Source of the DNA: Ophioderma brevispina
Taxonomy: Eukaryota; Echinodermata; Ophiuroidea; Amphilepidida; Ophiodermatidae
Assembly (NCBI GenBank): GCA_023653785.1
Contig: JAMKCH010087969.1
Coordinates: forward strand, 1 to 64,000
Direction: 5' to 3'
Length of the DNA: 64,000 nt
This document shows positions 11,924-22,440 of this stretch, piece by piece. The notes below the pieces were generated by a model. The model worked only from the letters and a program-made list of their open reading frames with translations, searched no databases and had not been told where the DNA came from. Every line of letters starts with the position of its first letter. The stretch's first letter is position 1. A program made the translations under genes and the position numbers.

Positions 11924-12235
11924 TTAAAGGTCCTAGGAAATGCAAATAGAATTGATGTGGTTTGTGTCAAGTCTACAAGGAGGGACCAGGAAGCATTCAA
12001 TGTTTGGGTTGGTGATGACATCATTAGTGAAACTACTGATTTTTCAGAGAGTAATAGAAAATTCCAGGCATGCCAGGTGACTGGTGTGAATCTGTTCATG
12101 ACACTGACTGAAAATCAATAGTTTCACTAATGATGTCACTGGTAGTGTATTCTTTTCTCTGGCCCTGTTTATTGGAATGGAAAGTCCCATAAAGATTTAG
12201 AGTAGGTTTATCGTCTCATTTCCTGGGACCTTTAA
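11924..12235. mobile_element. TTAA-flanked MITE/foldback element
   Basis: The left end TTAAAGGTCCTAGGAAATG is mirrored by CATTTCCTGGGACCTTTAA at the right end. A second inverted pair lies inside: GACATCATTAGTGAAACTA (12017-12035) against TAGTTTCACTAATGATGTC (12119-12137). TTAA at both edges may be the target-site duplication, as in piggyBac-like and Kolobok-like elements; because TTAA is palindromic it could equally belong to the terminal repeat. There is no ORF. Confidence 0.75.
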
Positions 12236-12335
12236 CTCAATTCAACTTCCTGATGCCTATAAAGTACGATAGCACTTCACATCTCACAAATTGCGACCAA
12301 CACAAGGCCTTATAAACTCATTGCATTTGTTTGAA

Positions 12336-12600
12336 TTAAAGACACCGGTGATCCAGCCGAAAGATTCAAAATATTTAAAAAATGCATGGAATAGCTTTTA
12401 AGTGAAGGATAAGTCTGAAGAATTCTTATATTTTTTTTCAACTGAAACATTGACAAAGGAAGACAACAGCAGTGTTCAAAGACATGAATCGCCATATTTG
12501 CCCATACGGACTACGGACGTAATTACTATAGTCTCCGGTTTTATCCTTATTAGGTTACTTTTGGTCTTATCACTAGTCTTACATGGGTCATTTGGAGCAA
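12336..12600 (+). mobile_element. MITE family A, truncated copy
   Basis: Related to the elements at 29567-29940 and 49260-49627. It shares the TTAAAG start, ATAGCTTTTAAGTGAAGGATAAG, AGTGTTCAAAGA.ATGAAT and TTTTGGTCTTATCACT blocks in order. The 3' terminal repeat is missing after about 12600. The short reading frame within it is not a gene. Confidence 0.65.
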
Positions 12601-12669
12601 TTCCGTGACCGTGGAGAGCAGAACATCATTTCTCAGTGGATTTGTCTTCTATGAAAGTTAATTAACAAA

Positions 12670-12935
12670 TTTAGCGGGGGTGCCCCTCGAGAAAGTGTGG
12701 GTGGAATCCAAGAGGGGGGAAAATTCATAATACAGGGGTCAAAATTGATTGCTTTTAAAGAAATCGGAGCAATATTTAACCTTTGGTGATGACCTTTGAC
12801 ATTTTGACGGTTTTTGTGTTATATCTCCATAACCACAAGTTGTAAGTAGTACAAACTATACCTTTTTTAATCCTTGGAGAGGGACGAACACTTTGGTTAC
12901 CTTTTTACAGAAAAAAATCACACGAAGCTAATCAT
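12670..12935. repeat. Diverged copy of the nested foldback arm
   Basis: In reverse complement it shares CAAGGATTAAAAAAGGTATAGTTT, a CTTGTGGTTATGGAG block, AAAAACCGTCAAAATG and a GGGGTCAAAA stretch with the right arm of the element nested at 3144-4108. Only one arm is apparent here. The similarity is patchy, so the boundaries are approximate. Confidence 0.45.
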
Positions 12936-14469
12936 CAGATTCGTTCAGATTTGAACTTCAAGTATGGTTAGTGATAAAACAATTACTAAAGACAATGGCT
13001 GTTTTAATGACAAAACAGTTGCATTTTATATAGTAATAAAATTGCCGGCACGATGGCCTTCATTAAATATGCGTTTTCATCCCGTAACATCCATAATTCG
13101 CCACAGGTACTTTTTTACCTCGTATTTAGCCACAAGTTATTGCAACAGCTGCGTCCGGTATTTCAGTTGTTCGAATAATTTAGTCTATCAATCTCGAAAT
13201 AAATTTATATAATTAAAAGTGTTAGTACTAACCAAATTAATATATAAATAATTGTAAAAGGCCGGCCAGATGTAAGTGATTGCTTCCTCGAATGCTGAAT
13301 TCGTTGACAGAATCTATTCATTTGTAATTGCTTGTAATTCGGCAAGTGTCAGGTAATCCCAAACAATGAAGCGATGCCGACCAGCAAACGGCGCAGGGGA
13401 TAGACAAGTTAATGCATACTCTTATCGTAAATGCTTGATTGCCCATTTGTCCAATTCCAAAGACTTTGACCAATGGCCACAAGGATGGAAGCTAATTTAA
13501 TTAGAATTTCTTGATGATGATTTCTTGATAAAAAAATTTTGATCAACGGCATAACATTTGTGGATTTGGGTCAACTTCCTTCGAACCTCAGTAGACGAAA
13601 ACGCATCATATTGCAACTTTCTTTATTTTAGTCGCAAACAATCTAAAGGTCAAACACTACTTTAATGGAAAAATTATTATAGGTGCAAATCCTGTTGTAA
13701 ACATATTTGTTTTGGTCACCCTTAAAAGATCAACTACAAGTACCTCTATTGCCGAGCCATCCATTAGATCAGCAGCAGATGCTGTGGAATGTCTTCGTAC
13801 TCCCAGACAACGTGAGCAAAAGTGACTTTCAGAGTTCAAATTACTGTAAAAAATATGTCACAGCGATCATTTTGAAATTCAAAATGGCTACTTCCTCCAA
13901 TACAGAGGGTGCCAAAAATGCAACATTCGGAATAAAAAAAAATAAATTAGATCTTGTGTCAATCCTTGTACTGTACTTATGTACTGTATGACGACCTAGT
14001 TATTTTCTCTATCAATTCCTATTTACCCCATCCCATTTGGGTCCCCAGATCAAGAGATACACTCAATTAAGTTAAAGGGTGTAAAATTTTAGTTGGACCA
14101 CTTAAACCTGGATATTTTTAATCTTGGTAAGTAGTATTGATAAAGAAGAGTGAACAGATTAACATTTGAATGTTTTAATCAGTTAATAGTATTGTAAAAA
14201 AGCTGCATTGTATCGCTGATTCAAGTAAAATCGTTACACTACCTAGGGGGCAGGCAAGGTCAACCTGCATCGCAATGCTATAAAAAAATTATGCATGTCA
14301 AATAGTTTAGATGGATCAAATAAACACCCCCAGGGTGGACACGTCAATAAATATGCTGCACGGGACCTACAAGAGGAGGGGTAAAGTTACTATGGGGGTC
14401 AAATGTTTAAACTGCTCTAAATCTAATGTAATGTAGCTCAAATTAGTCCTTAGGTAACCAGGAGTAAAA
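12936..14469. other. Non-genic stretch
   Basis: No gene is recognised. The frame at 13707-13991 (+) lacks known motifs. At 14320-14470 a GGGGTCAAA-containing stretch resembles the foldback-arm family only weakly. Confidence 0.45.
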
Positions 14470-14945
14470 AAGTCAATTGGGTCACATGCGTGTGGTGCTT
14501 CCTTTCCAAGATATTTTGGAAAATAGGCTAAAGGTCATTTGTTTATTCAAGAAAGGTCAATGTTTGTAATACCCAGATTTCTTTGTAAAAATATTTTTTT
14601 TAATGATACTGATTCCAAATATGAAATGCTTTTGCATTTTTGGCTTCATCTTCTTGTTATACTGGAAGGGGTTCAAATTTCCCTGTAGAACTCTATGGGG
14701 ATGGGGACATTACACCCCTCCCTATTAAAGGAAACCAACCCTATGCAAAATAAAAGGCATATTTTGAATCAGTATAATTAAATATTTTTTTTGATATTTT
14801 TTTACAAAGAAATCTTGGTATTACAAATGTTGACCTTTCTTGAATAAACAAATGACCTTTAGGATTTCCTAAACAGCGTTCATCATGCTCAATTATACCC
14901 TGGACAGCTTCCCAACAGAGAGAGTGAGAGTGACCCAACCTGAAT
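14470..14945. mobile_element. Foldback element with long arms
   Basis: CTAAAGGTCATTTGTTTATT and following sequence to about 14635 is matched almost exactly in reverse complement by about 14755-14861. Weaker matching reaches out to GGGTCAC at both ends (14480 and 14930). The loop of about 120 bp contains GGGGATGGGGACATTACACC. The minus-strand frame 14741-14938 is a by-product of this repeat. Confidence 0.75.
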
Positions 14946-15959
14946 TTGACATGCTTTCGTAATTTTGCTCTAATTTCCTTTAAAATCGTCCAAATTGATC
15001 GGAGAAAAAAGTTGTATGTAGTTAAGAAATAGTTCTACCCCAAAAGGTCGATCGCGTTCTCTTGAAAGTGGGTTTTACCTTTGAAAAAAATAATAATATC
15101 TGAATATTGCACTTTTTGGCACACTTTGCAGTGGCAACGTGACCTCCGTGTTCTTTGGTATCCACTTGGATACTTAAGATGGAATCTTAAGTATTGATTA
15201 ATTGTTTTTGTTAATGTGGCCTAACGAATGGACAAAACTCGTACCTGGAATTGGAAATTGACATCATTATCAAACCTAATTTGCCCTTGATGTCATTGAA
15301 CTTTTTGTCGTGTCATTTTGTCAATTTCTTTTATAGATTATTGTGGTTGTTAATTTTGCTATTAAAGAATAGAGTTACCCCTAAATGCTTATAGAGTAAA
15401 AGGACAGACCCTTGAGGGCGTTTCGCATTAGCGCTTGAAATTGATGCTAGAGAGCTGTCACGTGCCAGTAGGGGCGAAAAAAAGGAAAAACGAAGACAGG
15501 GGGCGTAGGAATTTCAGAAGTAAGAAAACATCCAGTGAGGTATACATCCCGGATTGAAGAATTGAACCCTTCGATCATACCACGGTTGAGGTGTGCCTCA
15601 TTTAGCCTGACACAAGAAGTTTTGGGCGACATCCATCCGTTCTGAATTGATTCGAGCCGACTGACTTCGGAGTACTTGAGGCGTTTTGAACATTAATTCA
15701 TAAATGTCGGTATACATCATGTTATAATTCTCCCTTAAACAACAGACACGTGCCAGGTCGTGTTTTGTAGGCTATCAATATGGGCCGAGAGTTAAGCATG
15801 GTGGCGTTAAAGATTCGGTCATTGGCTCATTACATCTTGTACAATGAGGAGGAGGATAATATGATGTGAGTGGTGATGGAGATGAGTTGAATGTTTTGCA
15901 CGATGTCAAGTGTAGGAGGTATATGGAACAGAAAGTAAGATGTTTTTTTTAAATAGAAT
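14946..15959. other. Non-genic stretch
   Basis: No gene or repeat could be supported. Open frames are short and without recognisable domains. Confidence 0.5.
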
Positions 15960-16170
15960 TTTAGCGAAGAATCAAAGAGAAAACATTAACCCTAACAGCC
16001 TGTTGGTCTCCAGAGAGGAAGGGAAGGGGTAAAGGGATAGAAGCCAAAGGAGATTGGACATCCGTGGCGGTATTCAAACCCTGGGCCTCCGGCGCACCAT
16101 TCCCATGAGCAGGGATGGCAAGCCACGGGCCAGCGATTTCGTGCCTATATGAGTGTTGGTACGATGACGT
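15960..16170 (-). mobile_element. Possible tRNA-derived SINE, second family
   Basis: On the minus strand a B-box-like GGGTTTGAATAC (plus 16070-16081) lies about 50 bp downstream of an A-box-like TGGCCCGTGGCTTGCC (plus 16119-16134). The GC-rich segment between them resembles the anticodon and variable part of a tRNA-derived SINE head. It is unlike the four-copy tRNA-bearing family. Only one copy is seen here and no tail is defined, so the call is tentative. The arms do not fold into a proper tRNA cloverleaf by eye. Confidence 0.4.
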
Positions 16171-17770
16171 CATGGAATCTTTTTTGGACTTAGTGCATTT
16201 GCTAGCCTCAGCTCATTGAGTGCTAGTGAGTTTTGATAGTGATAGAGTTAGAGCTTTTTTAGAACTGTAACAGATTGGAAGAGTTCGAATGGCATATTGT
16301 TTTTAAATCCTTACCATTACCATTTCGTCTTTAATTTAAAACTTCTACTGCCTCAAATTTTGCACAAGGCATATTATTTTGAATACTTATAGGGTGTAGA
16401 TAAGACAGGTTAATCTCCTATTGGTTTAAAACATACGGACACCGCCCTCTTTAATTTCATTCACTGAGGCCCAGTCCTTTTAAAGTAACGCCATAAATTG
16501 CTTCCTTTATTGCATCTTACTTTTGTCGAGTTGTCATCTTTGTCTTTGAAGGGAATCCTTGTACTGATGTCGGTGATCAGTTGGGCATTACCAATTGACA
16601 TCGTGTATTGATTGTTCACCTAACCGATTGTCTTTAGGGGTCCCCATTCACATCTTTGTTAAAATATGCATCCTCACACATTTTCTTCTGTCGTAATCGA
16701 TTTTGCCCTCGCTTCCCAATGTTTGTGATAACACAGTAACCCTCATTATTCCTTCATTTTCCCAGCCTTCACTCGCTTCATTTTCCCCTTCGCTAGCTAC
16801 ATATACACAGTTCGAATTCCCAAGTTCCATTGGCGAATGCTCATCTTTAAGTAGAACCTTTCCTGGACTGCTTCGGAGTACTGGGAGCGAGCCAAATCCT
16901 ATTTGATTGTCTTCAAGTCGTTCACTGTTTGTGATACACCTATGTGCTAAGCTCTGTAGAGCTCTTGTCGTTTCATCTCAACCTGAGGGAGTTGATGAGT
17001 GATTTTCAGTTATTAGAAGGGTTGTACGGATTTGGAAAGCACGCGGCCCTAGATTAGCGATAAGTACTCGGTATTACCATGGGAGTGATCGGAGTGTTTA
17101 TCGAAGACCTGGATCTCACTGGATGTTGACCGGCGTAAATCAGTTACATTAGTATGCCACATGGGTCCAACCCTTTTAAAGCCAGTTGGACGCATATATA
17201 GTCGTATTGAAAGGGGGGGGGGCGTTTGTCGTCTTATCTTTTTTTGACTTCGGTATATTATCCGGGGTGAATTATCTGAAATGAATTTGAAAACGACTTG
17301 GGTTGCTCTCGTTTTGTTAATGAGGTACGTGTTTTTCCTGTAAACCTAGTTCGCCCGAGAGTATCTTTTCCCCATGCATATGGCCAAAAGGGAACCAAGA
17401 ACTCCGTTTAATCTCGGTGTTTTGTGGTTCTGGATGTTTGACGGTTCCTTTTTAGCAGTATATCCCTAACCCTAGAGGAAAATCGGATGATATCGCAAAA
17501 AAGTTAATTTCCCCCAACCACGGCAGGGGTCCGCCACGTGATTTTTTTTAAAGTGCATTTAAACGCATTTAAGGAGCGTTAGGGATATAGGAATAGTACA
17601 AAACCTCCTTCAGATCAACTATGAAACGCTTGCTGCTTATCCTGCACTCACTGTAAGCTAGTAAAATCTCAATTCCCTTGACACAGTTCAGTACCTTCCA
17701 GTTAAAATACACCCCCTGGTTTTTGGGTATGATATATGATGCCCAGATCACACAAGGTCAGTTCATGTCA
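16171..17770. other. Non-genic stretch
   Basis: No gene is recognised. There is a G run of about 11 at 17212-17222. The open frame at 16703-16906 is Ser/Pro-rich and has no recognisable domain. Confidence 0.5.
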
Positions 17771-18036
17771 ATGTATGCACAGAAAACTTTTGTGGGTCCA
17801 ATGACACATCAAAGTGGGTAATTTTGTCCGTGAGGCGACCCACTTAGTATGCGAGTCCAATGACACAAATACAGTGAGTCAACTGACATGTTTGGCTGTC
17901 TAGATGAGTAATGCGACGCTCTTGATGTACAAAATGAGTTAAACGACTTACCCAGGTGAGTCATTTGACTCACGTGAGTAATGGGTGGGTCACCTCACGG
18001 ACAAAATGTGACCCACAAAAGTTTTCTGTGTGTACA
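17771..18036. mobile_element. MITE with about 25-bp terminal inverted repeats
   Basis: The left end has ACAGAAAACTTTTGTGGGTC (17779-17798). The right end has its reverse complement GACCCACAAAAGTTTTCTGT (18010-18029). Further inside, TTTTGTCCGTGAGG.GACCCAC is matched by an inverted copy near 17984-18006. The interior is rich in GAGTCA/TGACTC-type motifs (17875-17980). There is no ORF. Confidence 0.75.
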
Positions 18037-19742
18037 AGTACAACCCACTGAACTGCGTCCTTGGTGTGAACTGCGTCCTTGGTGGATGAGCACATTGTAA
18101 CTCATTGTGACTCCTCCGCTTTCTCCTTTTCTGCTTATGGTGAATTAAATAATTTAACACTTCATATAGCTGAAAATTTCTCACTTGAAGATAACACATA
18201 TACACTCGTTTCTGTTAGTCGCTAAGTCCAAAGGGTTTACTGTTAAGGATAACCGGAAATGTGGCTGATTTCAAAGATGTTTTTTTTTTTCAGGTTCGTA
18301 CTTAAATATTAGTATAATATTAATGCTGTTAGGACTAGTCAACACTTATAAATATAATTTCTACTGCTTTAGAATGATCTTGCACAGTATTCTGTAACAA
18401 AAGAAATTAATACACGTAAAGACTTACTTGAGTGACCGATTTCCTTAAAGTCGGCCTCGGCAGAGCATGGATTTTCTTTCCTAACCTAATTTTGAAGTGG
18501 TAATCTCGTTCATCTTTAAAAGATTGTAGGGTAACTCCTTCAGTAGAAATGAGGACATTAATATAAGCGTTCAAATGAGTGATGGAAATCGGACCTAAGG
18601 ACAAAGATGAACTTAAGAGGATTTTGTTTCACGTTTTTCCCAACTGCTTTCAACAGAACAAAAAGAGAAAGTAAAGGGGAAAATTTATACGTCTTAGAAA
18701 TGATAAAGAAAAGCATTTTCGGATAGCGGTAGATGGGGAGATAGGGGATACGCAGCCAGATATAGATGAATATTTTTAACTTGGCAGCTAAGATTTTGGG
18801 TAACATTTCATTTTTATTTATTCCCTAACACTATTTGATTAAACAATAGCCTAACAGAACACATTTTCAATGTAAGTAGTTACGGCTTCCTAACAAAACG
18901 ACAAAGTAGAAAAAATTGCGTATAGAGATGTTTGGAATTTGTACCCGTAAGGGGGACCAATCGAATTAAGAATTGCACGTTTCCCGCATATGCTCGGGTT
19001 TGGCTTATACAGTTGGCGCAAAAAGTATGTTGGCATGTTTTTCGATCAGTATTTGTGCCAAATCTAATTTTGAATGTTTTAGAAATATACATTTTGTAAA
19101 AAAAGTGCGCAAAAATCGCTGAAAGACTCGAAATTCCTAAACCATTTCTTCCCTCAAAGTATATGACGGATAATCGCACTTGACGGTATCCGGCACGGAC
19201 CCATATGGTCGCGTGCGATTATCCTGACGAATGCACTGGGCTGGATCCTTATCCTTATCATAAACCAGTCAAAGTTGGTATGCAGTGACTGATTACTAAA
19301 GGCAAATTTTGCCTATCCTTAAGTGACCTTAACCAAGGTCTCTCACTGCCAATATTCAATTGTGAAACCCCACATACATGACATATGTTTATTGTATTTG
19401 ACAAGTAGAACGAGGGTTAACTTTCCGTTACTTCTGTGCAGGTGAAAAGGCTAGTTAGGATGTCGATGTTCTTCAGACGGTCCGACTCGGTTGTTTTCAT
19501 TACAGCCGACCCAACGGGCCTTAAAAATTACTCATGGACCAGTTTCTTTTGGGTCGATGTCACTACAGTAGGCGGTATCACACATTAGTGTAACAGTAAA
19601 GTCGGTGTAACAGTAAAGTCGATAACAGTAGATTCTCTTTTGAGTGAAAAAATAGGGAGAATGGTAAAAGTTGTATCAATGCTCTTTACAAAGACACCAA
19701 TTCAATTGATTTCGACCAGTAGTTACCGTGATATGGTGCAAG
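18037..19742. other. Non-genic stretch
   Basis: No recognisable gene. The longest minus-strand frame (18880-19179, 99 codons) has no known motif. A short direct repeat (GTGTAACAGTAAAGTCG) occurs at 19588-19621. Confidence 0.45.
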
Positions 19743-20117
19743 TGTGAAATTTTGACCACCACTCATGCTCCTGGAGCATAGGTTGTGGCAACCGTTCAGA
19801 GCGGAGCTATTCATTATATTGAGTGCTGACCACGATAGCAGTAGCGTTTTATCAAGGATTAGAATTGCGAATCTGGCACACCAATCGATCCTCGCTGGTC
19901 TTGTGGTTAGGTCCCTCACCTCATGATACAGTGGTCTTGGGTTCGAATCTCGCTACTGCCTCTTTTAAAATATATCAACATTTTCATTATTTTTACAGGT
20001 AGGAGTGAAAAATTCTTAAGTCCAAAAAAAGATAAGAAAAAATAATAGTTGCCCTTTGAGGTTAGTGAGGGAGACCTGCTCCTGGAGCATGGGTGGTGGT
20101 CAAAAACTACCGCGTGC
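19743..20117 (+). mobile_element. tRNA-promoter-bearing inverted-repeat element, most complete copy
   Basis: This is the best copy of the family. The 5' end TGTGAAATTTTGACCACCAC is followed by the palindrome ATGCTCCTGGAGCAT. The 3' end carries GCTCCTGGAGCAT, then GGTGGTGGTCAAAAAC and ACCGCGTGC, so the termini form an inverted repeat of about 30 bp. The middle has an A-box-like TGGTCTTGTGGTTAGG (19896-19911) and a perfect B-box-like GGTTCGAATC (19940-19949). A tRNA-derived polymerase III promoter inside inverted termini is an odd combination. It could be a SINE captured by a MITE, or a SINE whose ends evolved complementarity. Confidence 0.8.
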
Positions 20118-20670
20118 TTGACATGGTTATTTAATTATCAATGAAAAATGACTCGTGGAAAGGGGAATGCTAACGTACAGACCCTTAGTCAGTTGGAGCT
20201 GAAACTTGAAATATCAACTTTTTAGCCAAAATTAACCAGTACATTAAATTTGGACCTATTTGAAGAGGGCAGGTGTAACCCATTGGGTGATTAGACAATT
20301 ATCTTTATTAAGTTAATTGCCAAAGTGAAATAAAAATGAAATCGTAAGCAGAATTGAAAAATAACGACAAAATTATATTTTGAATTTAGTGATATGCGTG
20401 TGGCAAATGAAGGGATCGTTGATTTTCAACACGTAATTAAAAAATAATTTGACCGTTTTGTACGTAATTCACATTGATTTGACGGTCGTTCTGATGCTTT
20501 CCGCTAGCAAAGTGATGGGCGTCCTTCGGACTAAATAGTTTAATCTTTCGCATTTCCACCAATACAGCCTGTTAGCTGAATAGGAATGAGGGCACACTTT
20601 TTTCAACACTTGTCAGCACCGGCGAAAAATTAATAATTCATCCTTGTCTACTTGCCATGCAGAACTAAGT
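20118..20670. other. Non-genic stretch
   Basis: I see no gene or repeat that can be supported here. Confidence 0.5.
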
Positions 20671-21034
20671 AGTTCAAATCTCAAGTATTGTCATCGTTCC
20701 GATTTAGATGGGGGGTGGGGTGTACATGGAAGATGCGCCAAAATTAATTTCTTTGATGAAACCATAAACACAAACATGACATAAATATTTTAGGTCTTTG
20801 GTCGGTCACCTCGAAAGAGCTATTGACACCAAAACCATTATACTCAACGGCGAATTGAGCACCAATTTGTTAGTTGTAAAGTTCAGTTAAAATCTCTAGT
20901 ATCGTCATTGTTCCGATTTTTGATGGGGTGGGGTATACATGGAAGATGCGCCAAAATGAATTTCTTTGATGAAACCATGAACACAAACATCACATAAATA
21001 TTTTAGGCATTTGGTCTGCCACCTCAAAAGAGCT
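20671..21034 (+). repeat. Direct duplication, 213-214 bp period
   Basis: About 150 bp (20671-20821) is repeated at 20885-21034. Shared blocks are TTCCGATTT, TACATGGAAGATGCGCCAAAA, TTTCTTTGATGAAACCAT, ACATAAATATTTTAGG and AAGAGCT. The about 65 bp spacer has no counterpart. Confidence 0.85.
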
Positions 21035-21281
21035 TTTATGATGCAGTAGCTGTGCAAAGTCAAATATCCTATTATATACTTAAATGGTCTTAGAATTGAA
21101 ACCCGCCCATCCAAAGGAGCAATGCATCAAGTCACTCATTGGTGAATGGTACGGGTACACAGATTATAGGCTCTTTTCATCGTGTTCATCTCTCTTTCAC
21201 TCGCACACTCTCTCTCTCTCTCGCTCTCTTCCTCGATCATCGTTGAGGGCGTGTGTCCTGATCACGATATGCCCCACTAAC

Positions 21282-21307
21282 CTTGCTAAGAACACTCCGG
21301 TGGCCAT
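21282..21307 (-). CDS. Candidate first-exon start, MATGVFLA peptide (copy 1)
   Basis: On the minus strand an ATG in a strong context (GCTGCCACC before ATGG) opens a frame reading M-A-T-G-V-F-L-A and then runs into AAG|GTTAGT, a plausible splice donor with the last exon base at 21282. The same eight residues occur at 22266 on the same strand, with four or more third-position differences and no amino-acid change. I recognise no family from so short a peptide and found no convincing second exon. It may be a real short first exon, or chance similarity. Confidence 0.25.
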
Positions 21308-22008
21308 GGTGGCAGCTAAAACGAAAGGTCAAAATCCCTTGTTTAAACTGCTACTGGTTGTTCTATCTTCCCGTGTTTACAAGACCTCATTTTCCATCTC
21401 ACAAGCACATGTGACCTGAATAAATCACGTGGGTTATCCAGATTAGGGCTATCTAAACTATGTTAAGTTCTGCGTAACCTGTATAAATAGTGAGACTCTA
21501 AGTGTGTGCACTGCGGTGCAAGAAGTGTATATACTTTTGTACTTGAAAACTGAAGGTTGACATTGAAGTCGAGGATATTAAAATTGGATGTTCCCCTTCT
21601 TTTTTAGACTCAATTGTCTGATGATTGCGCTGGGGAAAACTGAAAATGCATTTCACACCGTTTCAAAGGAATAATTCAAGTATGTTTATCCAAAACACGG
21701 AATACGGATGACAACTATTAATATGTGTTGGAAATTAAAGTTTAAAGTTATACACGTTAAATGGAGCTACAAGCTTTGCAAACTTTTACCTGGCAGACTC
21801 AAAGTAATGATTATAATATAAATAAAATAGTAATAATATAACTCTTACTGCGATAAAACTATAAATATTACGCGACCCCTTTTCAAATATCCACGTTTTC
21901 ATGGATTGTTAGTGTTTAGGTCAACTAAAACATTAGTTAATCACAAAATGATATCTAAAACACCCCTCTTTACATTTTCTCAAATCACTGAGGTTTTAAA
22001 AAGTGTAG

Positions 22009-22275
22009 TTATTTTGCAATAAAACATTCTAAACGAACTTCGCTCCTATCCTTTGTGTGCTCAACGAAGTTCACAAGGATGAGGCTTGTGGCAAACTTGC
22101 TGAAGTCACGTGATATATTTTCGCTGGCTTCTGTTTCGGTATTGCATGCGGCGCTGTAAATATACCACAGGGAATAAACATGGTAGCTTCCATGATTGCT
22201 GCACAGTTGTGTACATTTGTCGGAAAAAATCTGGATTTTTTTCGCAAGGAATACTCCAGTGGCCATGAAAACCAT
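22009..22275 (-). CDS. Candidate ORF beginning MVFMATGVFLAKK (copy 2)
   Basis: An 88-codon frame with ATG codons at 22275 and 22266. From the second ATG it reads M-A-T-G-V-F-L-A-K, as in the candidate start at 21307. The rest has no domain I recognise. It contains four Cys, an N-glycosylation-free middle and a mixed-charge C terminus. No splice donor lies directly after the conserved peptide, unlike copy 1. Base composition is close to the surroundings. It could be an exon, a decayed duplicate or chance. Confidence 0.25.
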   Translation of the reverse strand: MVFMATGVFLAKKIQIFSDKCTQLCSNHGSYHVYSLWYIYSAACNTETEASENISRDFSKFATSLILVNFVEHTKDRSEVRLECFIAK

Positions 22276-22351
22276 CTGGTACGTTTTATTTAGGGATATT
22301 TCATTATATATGTGCCGATAGATTCATACCAATAAATCACTTTAAGAGACA

Positions 22352-22440
22352 TATAATTTCGCCTTAACGCCAAATTCAGTGCATAGCAAAAGAGAATTTC
22401 GCCTTGATGTTGAATTAGTCAAATAATAATAACAATAGCA
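22352..22440 (+). repeat. Short repeated AATTTCGCCTTAA motif region
   Basis: AATTTCGCCTTAACGCCAAATTCAG (22357-22381, two adjoining blocks) and a variant at 22394-22419 lie in tandem about 38 bp apart. A reverse-complement relative (CTGAATTAG..AAGGCGAAATTCTG) is at about 33148-33180. It is a small dispersed repeat of unknown type. Confidence 0.5.

Noticed and set aside
19860..19965. Functional tRNA gene
   Set aside because: A and B boxes are present, but no clean cloverleaf; the same module recurs inside repeat copies.
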